Source: Campylobacteraceae bacterium UBA1877
Lineage (GTDB): Bacteria > Campylobacterota > Campylobacteria > Campylobacterales > Campylobacteraceae
Direction of reading: 5' to 3'
Assembly (NCBI GenBank): GCA_002352945.1
Contig: DDHL01000103.1
Location: 1 to 14,033 of the forward strand
DNA: 14,033 bases
Shown here piece after piece: positions 7,369 to 12,394 of this stretch. Under the pieces are notes generated by a model. It made no database searches. It had not been told where the DNA came from and worked only from the letters and a program-made list of their open reading frames with translations. How positions within the stretch are numbered: position 1 is the stretch's first letter; every line of letters starts with the position of its first letter. Position numbers and translations under genes: made by a program.

Positions 7369-7846
7369 CTTGCGTCAAGGCATTGTTCTTTTTATTGTGG
7401 CACTATTATTTTTAGGTTGCGCAAAAATTCAAAAACCCTCTAAAACTTTAGAGGAGTTACTCGTTGAACTTGGCGCATCAAAACAAGAGGCGAGCTTAAT
7501 TAGCCAAAATGCTTATATGCAGACTAAAATTTTAAAAACTAAATACGGGGTGAATTTACATCCTATTTTACACAATACACTTGTAAATTTAGGATTAAAA
7601 TCCCGAGGACTTTGCTGGCACTATGCTCATGATTTGTACGATGCTCTTGCACCTCTTGTTGTGAACTTAGATGCAGTAATTGTTGTTGCAAACTTAGGCT
7701 CATGGCTTCGTGAACATAGCGCTTTAGTGCTTACTTGCAAAGGTTGCGAAATTGACAAAGGTGTGGTTTTGGACGCATGGAGAGATAAGGATAGTTTAAT
7801 TTATATCCCAGTTAAACAAGATGTTTACTCTTGGAGAAGAAGATGA
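7358..7846 (+). CDS. Putative lipoprotein with possible transglutaminase/papain-like Cys-His-Asp triad
   Basis: I do not recognise a named family. The 162-aa product starts with a positively charged tip, a hydrophobic stretch, and LFLGC, a plausible but not ideal lipobox with Cys21 as the lipid-modified residue. The mature part contains RGLCWHYAHDLYDAL (Cys86), REHSALVL (His120) and VVLDAW (Asp139). That order, spacing and local context (Cys at a helix start, His leading a strand, Asp followed by Ala-Trp) resemble the catalytic triad of transglutaminase-like or NlpC/P60-like cysteine peptidases; this is inference. The start is TTG 7358 with AGAGGG eight bases upstream; TTG 7370 is an alternative. 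It overlaps the genes on both sides, implying one operon. Confidence 0.75.
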   Translation: MKLDLRQGIVLFIVALLFLGCAKIQKPSKTLEELLVELGASKQEASLISQNAYMQTKILKTKYGVNLHPILHNTLVNLGLKSRGLCWHYAHDLYDALAPLVVNLDAVIVVANLGSWLREHSALVLTCKGCEIDKGVVLDAWRDKDSLIYIPVKQDVYSWRRR

Positions 7847-8190
7847 AACCAGAAAAATTTTACCATGATGCCAAAACAGTGGCCAAATTTATATCAATCT
7901 ATTGCGATGATAAGCATAAGGATAAAAAAGAGAAAAGAAGTTACGCCCTAAAGTATGACAATCAAAATTTTTGCCCAATAACGCTAAATCTTTGCGACGT
8001 GTGTCATGAAACCTTAAAATATTCACTTGAGAGACTCCAAAACTGCCCCCATGAAGATAAACCAAGTTGCCGCAAATGCCCAAAACCCTGCTATGATAAG
8101 CCAGAATGGAAGTTATTAGCCCGCATTATGCGCCATAGCGGAATGAAGCTAGGACTTCTTAAGCTACGCTCAATGATAAAAAGGGCTTAA
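7843..8190 (+). CDS. YgbA-family cysteine-rich protein (nitrous oxide-stimulated promoter family)
   Basis: A 115-aa protein resembling E. coli YgbA. The key block runs from Cys51 to about Tyr84: CDVC (51-54), a YSLERL helix, Cys68-Pro, KPSC (Cys76), Cys79, then PCYDKPEW (Cys83). After it comes RIMRHSGMK, matching the family's VMR-x-SGPR-like end. Eight cysteines (21, 44, 51, 54, 68, 76, 79, 83) suggest a metal or Fe-S site, which is inference. Expression of ygbA in E. coli is tied to nitric-oxide stress through NsrR. The ATG at 7843 was chosen over TTG 7831 because GGAG (7833-7836) is well spaced and the ATG overlaps the previous stop (ATGA). Its stop shares TTAA with the convergent gene. Confidence 0.83.
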   Translation: MKPEKFYHDAKTVAKFISIYCDDKHKDKKEKRSYALKYDNQNFCPITLNLCDVCHETLKYSLERLQNCPHEDKPSCRKCPKPCYDKPEWKLLARIMRHSGMKLGLLKLRSMIKRA

Positions 8191-8960
8191 GACTCAAAGT
8201 CAATATTTTCTATCAACTCTTTGTGGATTTTATTATTGCTTGCAACGATGGTTCTTTTATTCATTGAATATTTTAATCCATCGTGAGTTGAGATTTTGCC
8301 ATTAGCTTCTTTTAGAATCAAAATCCCAGCTGCCACATCCCAAGGCTTGAGATTGATTTCATAAAAGCCATCAAAAATTCCTCGTGCAACCATACACAAA
8401 TCAAGGCTAGCAGCACCGTATCGTCGAATATCGCGAATCTTTGGAAGCAAGTTTGAAAGAGAGTTTAAAACAAAACCCAAATCCTCTTTTGAGCTATTTT
8501 TTGTATAGGGAAAGCCAGTAGCTAAGAGTGCATTTTGCAATTTTGTTGTGTGGCTTACTTGCAAAGGCAAATCATTTAAAAACGCTCCCATGCCCTTTTT
8601 TGCGTAATACATCTCATCTAAGATTGGGTTGTAAACCCCTGCTTCAACTGGCTCATTATTGCGCCAAACTCCAACTGAAATGCCAACATAAGGAAGGTGG
8701 TGAACAAAATTTGTAGTTCCATCAATCGGGTCTACAAAAATCCCGCTTTCTGGAAAAACTTCATTTTTAAAACTCTCTTCGCCAATAATTTGATCATTTG
8801 GATACATTTTTTGTAATCTTGGGATCAAAAACTGCTCAATTTTTACATCATAAGTAGTAACTAAATCGGCTTTGCCTTTATAGTTTGTGTCAAACTTTCC
8901 GTAAAATCCCTCTTTTAAAATCTCACCTGCTTCTTTTAATAAAAGTTTTAATTCACTCAC
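8187..8960 (-). CDS. Inositol monophosphatase family protein (SuhB-like)
   Basis: A 257-aa Mg2+/Li+-sensitive phosphatase-fold protein. Metal-site signatures are intact: GEES at 60-63, DPIDGTTN at 77-84 followed by FVHHLPYVGISVG, and KPWDVAAG near residue 205. Family members hydrolyse inositol phosphates or related sugar phosphates; SuhB itself also modulates RNA polymerase in E. coli, and the exact role here cannot be told. It is the last gene of the leftward dsbD operon, overlapping its upstream neighbour by four bases (ATGA). It ends tail to tail with the YgbA-like gene with no gap at all. I give no symbol because suhB, cysQ and hisN-like members are hard to separate by eye. Confidence 0.9.
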   Translation of the reverse strand: MSELKLLLKEAGEILKEGFYGKFDTNYKGKADLVTTYDVKIEQFLIPRLQKMYPNDQIIGEESFKNEVFPESGIFVDPIDGTTNFVHHLPYVGISVGVWRNNEPVEAGVYNPILDEMYYAKKGMGAFLNDLPLQVSHTTKLQNALLATGFPYTKNSSKEDLGFVLNSLSNLLPKIRDIRRYGAASLDLCMVARGIFDGFYEINLKPWDVAAGILILKEANGKISTHDGLKYSMNKRTIVASNNKIHKELIENIDFES

Positions 8961-9250
8961 CCCTTAACCTCCACAAAAAATGATTCATTTTGATCAAAAC
9001 GGTAACTTTCCATGGGGTTTTGACCAATCAAAAAGACCATATTGCAATATTTTATCGGTTGCTCTTTTAATGCTTTACTAAAAATTTCAAGTATAAAAGC
9101 CCTTGTTTGCATAGTAGTAGTTGAGCTAGTTCCCACAAAAACAAAGCCCTCTTCCTCTTTTAGGTATTCTAAGCCCTCTTTTTTTAGGTATTTAATAAAA
9201 CTATCTTCATCTTTGAGTCCATCAATATCAAGCATTACTACAACTTCCAT
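8957..9250 (-). CDS. Conserved-looking small protein of unknown function
   Basis: I do not recognise this 97-aa protein. It has no signal peptide, membrane segment or cysteine pair. It starts EVVVMLDIDGLKDEDSF, is acidic and lysine-rich in its first half, and alternates strands and helices (VVVMLDID, SFIKYLKKEG, GFVFVGTSST, RAFILEIFSKAL, NMVFLIG, FFVEVKG), which could be a small alpha/beta fold. The start codon lies two bases past the stop of the thioredoxin-like gene, and its stop overlaps the phosphatase start by four bases. That coupling is the main argument that it is real. Met6 is an alternative start, with GGAAG upstream. Confidence 0.72.
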   Translation of the reverse strand: MEVVVMLDIDGLKDEDSFIKYLKKEGLEYLKEEEGFVFVGTSSTTTMQTRAFILEIFSKALKEQPIKYCNMVFLIGQNPMESYRFDQNESFFVEVKG

Positions 9251-9251
9251 C

Positions 9252-9644
9252 TTACATTAATCCCTTTTTTAATTCATCTATAAACTGCTTTGGCTCCATG
9301 TACTGTACCACTGGATATCGATACTTCTTTCCATCGCTATTTACAAAAAAGAGTGTAAATGAGCCTAAAATACTAAACTCTTTAACCGAGTACGTTCCAT
9401 CTTTATTGAGTGCTTTTGCAAGGATGTAATTTTTTGAAATTATCTTTTGAACTTCTGGGTTTGGTAAAATTTTAGATTCAAATTTTTCACAGCATGGACA
9501 TTTTGGTTTATGAACTAAAAAAAGCACTCTCTTTTGCTCTTTTTTAGCCTGTTTTAGTGCTTCATCAAAAGAGTTAGCCCAAGTAATTTCACTACTAAAA
9601 AGAGAACTCATTAAAAGAAATAAAATAAAAACTACCCGTCTCAT
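9252..9644 (-). CDS. Periplasmic thioredoxin-like protein with CPCC motif
   Basis: A 130-aa secreted thioredoxin-fold protein. The signal peptide is MRR, a hydrophobic core, then SSLFSS before the mature start near Glu19. The helix EALKQAKKEQKRVLFLVHKPKC leads into CPCC at 49-52; Cys49 and Cys52 form the usual CxxC, with an extra Cys51. The position normally held by the thioredoxin cis-proline (Thr-Pro-Thr) appears as SFT in ILGSFTLFF. Family members are small periplasmic thiol reductases kept reduced by DsbD. Here the ATG overlaps the dsbD stop by four bases, so the two are translated together and a functional pair is likely. The substrate is unknown. Confidence 0.85.
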   Translation of the reverse strand: MRRVVFILFLLMSSLFSSEITWANSFDEALKQAKKEQKRVLFLVHKPKCPCCEKFESKILPNPEVQKIISKNYILAKALNKDGTYSVKEFSILGSFTLFFVNSDGKKYRYPVVQYMEPKQFIDELKKGLM

Positions 9645-11362
9645 TGGAGTACTTTTTGTAAATGTTTTTCAAACTCTCTTGGCTCAACAAAGCCGACAAT
9701 TTGCAAAGATTTTAACTCTTTTTTATCACGGTAAAAGATGAGCGCTGGAGGACCAAAGAGGTTATATTTTTTTAAAAGCTTTCTATCTTCATCACTGTTT
9801 TTGGTCACATCAACTCTTAAAAGTGTCATTGTTTTTAAAATATCCCTAACGGCTGGGTCTTTAAATGTAATCTCTTCTAACTCTTTGCAATTTACACACC
9901 AATCAGCATAAAAGTCAATCATTACGGGTTTAGTGCTCTTATTTATACTATCTTCAAGCTCTTGTAGGGTTTTGATAGTGCTAAATTGCAAACCCCCTTT
10001 ACTTGCAAACTCTTTAGCGCCTAAAAAAGGCTCTAGGGGATTTAAAGGATTTGTTGCTTTTGCAACTCCTCCAACAAAAAGCATAGCACCATATAGTAAA
10101 ATAATAACAGCTAAGCTTTTATACAACCGCCACCATCCACCTACTTTTGAAGGCTCAAGCGCCCCCATATAGATAGCAGTTGCTATGGCTAAAATTCCAT
10201 ATAAAATGACGCTTATATGACTTGGAATAACCCTATCTAGCATCCATATTGCCAAAGCTAAAAGGGTAATTCCAAAAAAAGCCTTTGTTCCATCCATCCA
10301 CGGACCAGGTTTAGGCAAAAGCTTACCTGCTGAAGCTCCAATTAGAAGCAAAGGAACGCCCATTCCTAAGCTCATTACAAATAAAGCTGCTCCTCCTAAA
10401 AGCGCATCTGCACTTTGACCAATATACAAAAGAGCACCAGCTAGCGGTGCGGCAACACACGGACCTACAATCAAAGCTGAAAGCAAGCCCATAAGAGCAA
10501 CTCCTACAATGCCTTTTTTAGGGCTATCTACTGCAGAAAATCTTTTTCGTATGAAATAAGGAAGCTGCAATTCATAAAGCCCAAACATTGAAAGAGATAA
10601 AAGCACAAAAAGTCCGCTAAAGAGCCAAATAACCCAAGGAGTTTGCATATATGCTTGAATGTTTGCCCCAAAAAGTCCAGCTAAAACTCCAGCGATACTG
10701 TATGTTACTGCCATTGCCAAAACATACACAAGGGCTAAGAAAAACCCCTTTTTTGAGCCTAAACTCTCTCCGCCTTGAGCGACAATTATTGATGAGAGGA
10801 TTGGAATCATTGGAAAAACACAAGGGGTCAAAGAGAGCAAAAGTCCAAACCCAAAAAAGCTTGCAAGCACCCATAACGCACTTTTGCTTTTAAAAGCTTG
10901 CGCAATAGCATCGTGTTCGGATATATCTTGGTTTGAAAGATTTTGACTTGAGCCTTTTGCATCTGCAAACTCAACCTTTTTTGTCATAGGCTGGGAACAT
11001 AAACCAAGTTTTGAACACCCCTGCCAAGCCACTTCAAGAGCAAAGGCACTATCTTTAGTAACATCAAATTGATTTAAAACCTGCCATGGAATCTTTACAT
11101 GTAAAGAATCTGGATATATTTGATATCCATCATGACTAACAGCCTCTGGTAAATCTAAATGGGGATTTAAAAGAATTGTTTCAGGAAGGTGAAGATTGAA
11201 TTTTAGCTCATCTTTGTAAAGATAGATATCTTCTCCTAAATCTATCTTTACCTCAACACCCTCATCGCCTTGAAAAATTTGTACATTAAAGGCCTCTTCG
11301 GGAGTTAAAACCTGAGCAAACAGGGTAAAAACAGTTACAAACAAAAGGGTGATTAATCGCAC
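9641..11362 (-). CDS. dsbD: Thiol:disulfide interchange protein DsbD
   Basis: Moves electrons from cytoplasmic thioredoxin across the inner membrane to periplasmic thiol proteins. All three parts are present (numbering from GTG 11362, 573 aa): signal peptide, alpha domain with Cys116 and Cys122 (WQGCSKLGLC), membrane core with Cys181 (LTPCVFPMIP) and Cys302 (GPCVAAPLAG), and gamma domain with WCVNC (Cys489, Cys492). Spacing of the core cysteines, 121 residues, is as in E. coli. The GTG was chosen because it begins a clean signal peptide (MRLITLLF) with AAAAAAGG seven bases upstream. The in-frame TTG at 11390-11392 lacks a ribosome site and overlaps the likely -10. First gene of a four-gene leftward operon. 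Confidence 0.95.
   Translation of the reverse strand: MRLITLLFVTVFTLFAQVLTPEEAFNVQIFQGDEGVEVKIDLGEDIYLYKDELKFNLHLPETILLNPHLDLPEAVSHDGYQIYPDSLHVKIPWQVLNQFDVTKDSAFALEVAWQGCSKLGLCSQPMTKKVEFADAKGSSQNLSNQDISEHDAIAQAFKSKSALWVLASFFGFGLLLSLTPCVFPMIPILSSIIVAQGGESLGSKKGFFLALVYVLAMAVTYSIAGVLAGLFGANIQAYMQTPWVIWLFSGLFVLLSLSMFGLYELQLPYFIRKRFSAVDSPKKGIVGVALMGLLSALIVGPCVAAPLAGALLYIGQSADALLGGAALFVMSLGMGVPLLLIGASAGKLLPKPGPWMDGTKAFFGITLLALAIWMLDRVIPSHISVILYGILAIATAIYMGALEPSKVGGWWRLYKSLAVIILLYGAMLFVGGVAKATNPLNPLEPFLGAKEFASKGGLQFSTIKTLQELEDSINKSTKPVMIDFYADWCVNCKELEEITFKDPAVRDILKTMTLLRVDVTKNSDEDRKLLKKYNLFGPPALIFYRDKKELKSLQIVGFVEPREFEKHLQKVLQ
11094..11105. repeat. Iterated palindrome TTTACATGTAAA, copy 7
   Basis: Inside dsbD, extending to 14 bp as CTTTACATGTAAAG (11093-11106). 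On the coding strand it is read as Leu-His-Val (residues 87-89 from the GTG start). Confidence 0.85.
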
Positions 11363-11383
11363 AGCCAAGCCTTTTTTATCGCA

Positions 11384-11389
11384 ATTGTA
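11384..11389 (-). promoter_or_regulatory. Putative -10 box (TACAAT) for the dsbD operon
   Basis: On the minus strand TACAAT follows a T-rich tract and lies 21 bases before the GTG. Transcription would start near 11377, leaving a very short leader that still contains the ribosome binding site. No clear -35. Moderate to low certainty. Confidence 0.4.
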
Positions 11390-11417
11390 CAAAAAAAACG
11401 TAAATCAAGACTAAATC

Positions 11418-11430
11418 AAAAAAATTTTTT
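11418..11430. other. A7T6 tract in the divergent dsbD-ppk2 control region
   Basis: Seven A residues directly followed by six T residues, midway between the divergent promoters. Such phased A-tracts bend DNA and can act as an upstream promoter element. The 139-nt region holds no gene. Confidence 0.4.
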
Positions 11431-11445
11431 AACATTTTAAGGAAC

Positions 11446-11480
11446 TTTCATTCTTAAGGTTGTATTATAAAAGAATGAAA
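11446..11480. promoter_or_regulatory. ppk2 promoter with 10-bp inverted repeat around the -10 box
   Basis: TTTCATTCTT (11446-11455) is the exact reverse complement of AAGAATGAAA (11471-11480), with a 15-nt spacer that contains the likely -10 box TATTAT (11463-11468). Transcription would start near 11475, inside the right arm. A dyad placed over the -10 is a plausible repressor operator. By rough estimate a 10-bp repeat with similar spacing could occur about once per window by chance, so its position at a promoter is the main argument. Confidence 0.45.
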
Positions 11481-11501
11481 TTATCACAAAAAGGGGTATT
11501 G

Positions 11502-12326
11502 ATGGCCAAAGATAGTGCTGAATCCAAAAAAGAGCAAGAGTTAAAATATAGTGAAGAGTTACGAATGCTCCAAATTGAGTTACTAAAATTCCAATACCAT
11601 GTTAAAGAGCAAGGCTTAAAAGTTGTTATGCTTTTTGAAGGCAGAGACGCAGCTGGCAAAGGCGGAACAATAAAACGAATAACCGAACACCTAAACCCAA
11701 GAGGTGCTAGAGTAGTTGCTTTAGAAAAACCCTCTGATGTAGAGCGCTCTCAATGGTATTTTCAACGATACGTGCAACAGTTGCCAAGTGCTGGCGAGAT
11801 AGTGCTTTTTGATAGAAGCTGGTACAATCGGGCAATGGTTGAACCTGTCATGGGTTTTTGTACAGAGCGTGAGCACCACAAATTTTTAAAAGATGCCCCC
11901 ATCTTTGAATCGTTGCTAGTAGATAATGGGATTCAAATTTTCAAATTCTATTTTTCAGTATCAAGAAAAGAGCAAGCAAGACGATTTAAAGCTCGAGAAA
12001 CCGACCCTTTAAAAAGGTATAAACTCTCTCCAGTTGATAAAGCTTCACAAAATTTATGGGACGAGTACTCCTTGGCAAAATATTTAATGCTAAACTATAC
12101 CCATACCGAAGAGGCGCCCTGGACGGTTATAAGAAGTGATGATAAGAAAAAGGCTAGGATTAACTGCATTAAACACATTTTAAATTTTGTAGATTACCCA
12201 GATAAAATTGATGCAGATAAGATTAAAGTCGATAGAGATATTGTCATTTATGGCCGTGATGAAGCGATTATGATGGAAAAAAACTTTAAATTTCAACAAA
12301 TCAGCAAAGGAAAGGCTTTTGGGTAA
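11502..12326 (+). CDS. ppk2: Polyphosphate kinase 2 family protein
   Basis: A 274-aa enzyme of the PPK2 family, which transfers phosphate between polyphosphate and nucleotides, usually making GTP or ATP from the diphosphate. Walker A-like GRDAAGKGGT is at 47-56, Walker B-like FDRSWYNRA at 103-111, and the lid region carries RRFKARETDPLKRYKLSPVD. The one-domain length and the intact DAAGKG fit class I, which prefers nucleoside diphosphates; the class call is tentative. ATG 11502 was chosen because AAGGGG (11491-11496) is five bases upstream; earlier in-frame codons at 11460 and 11475 overlap the promoter. The gene is divergent from dsbD and convergent with dnaK. Confidence 0.93.
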   Translation: MAKDSAESKKEQELKYSEELRMLQIELLKFQYHVKEQGLKVVMLFEGRDAAGKGGTIKRITEHLNPRGARVVALEKPSDVERSQWYFQRYVQQLPSAGEIVLFDRSWYNRAMVEPVMGFCTEREHHKFLKDAPIFESLLVDNGIQIFKFYFSVSRKEQARRFKARETDPLKRYKLSPVDKASQNLWDEYSLAKYLMLNYTHTEEAPWTVIRSDDKKKARINCIKHILNFVDYPDKIDADKIKVDRDIVIYGRDEAIMMEKNFKFQQISKGKAFG

Positions 12327-12354
12327 CTGCTAAAAAAGCTTTATAAATTAAAAT

Positions 12355-12388
12355 GGCCTACATGCAAGACCATGCTTACATGTAAGCC
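12355..12388 (-). terminator. dnaK terminator hairpin built from iterated palindromes
   Basis: Read on the minus strand, 12388-12375 pairs with 12368-12355 to give a 14-bp stem (two U-G wobbles) with a 6-nt loop. The tail after it is ATTTTAATTTAT. On the plus strand the two wobbles become C-A mismatches and the tail is poorer in T, so the structure favours dnaK transcripts, though it may slow ppk2 transcripts too. One arm is the perfect palindrome TTACATGTAA; the other is its decayed copy CTACATGCAA (12358-12367). Confidence 0.65.
12376..12385. repeat. Iterated palindrome TTACATGTAA, copy 8
   Basis: Extends to a 14-bp palindrome GCTTACATGTAAGC (12374-12387) in the 68-nt gap between ppk2 and dnaK. 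It forms one arm of the dnaK terminator. Confidence 0.85.
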
Positions 12389-12394
12389 TTAAAC

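Noticed and set aside
10617..10874. 85-aa frame inside dsbD on the same strand
   Set aside because: Out-of-frame shadow of the DsbD membrane region; no independent start signal.
11363..11392. TTG 11390-11392 as dsbD start
   Set aside because: No Shine-Dalgarno, overlaps the likely -10 box, and adds charged residues before an otherwise normal signal peptide.
11460..11501. Upstream starts (TTG 11460, ATG 11475) for the polyphosphate kinase
   Set aside because: They overlap the likely -10 box and start site, and ATG 11502 has a much better ribosome binding site.
1700..12385. TTACATGTAA copies as an Fnr/Crp-type operator or as transposon ends
   Set aside because: The core lacks the TTGAT-N4-ATCAA form, half the copies lie inside genes, and no transposase, target duplication or larger element surrounds any copy.
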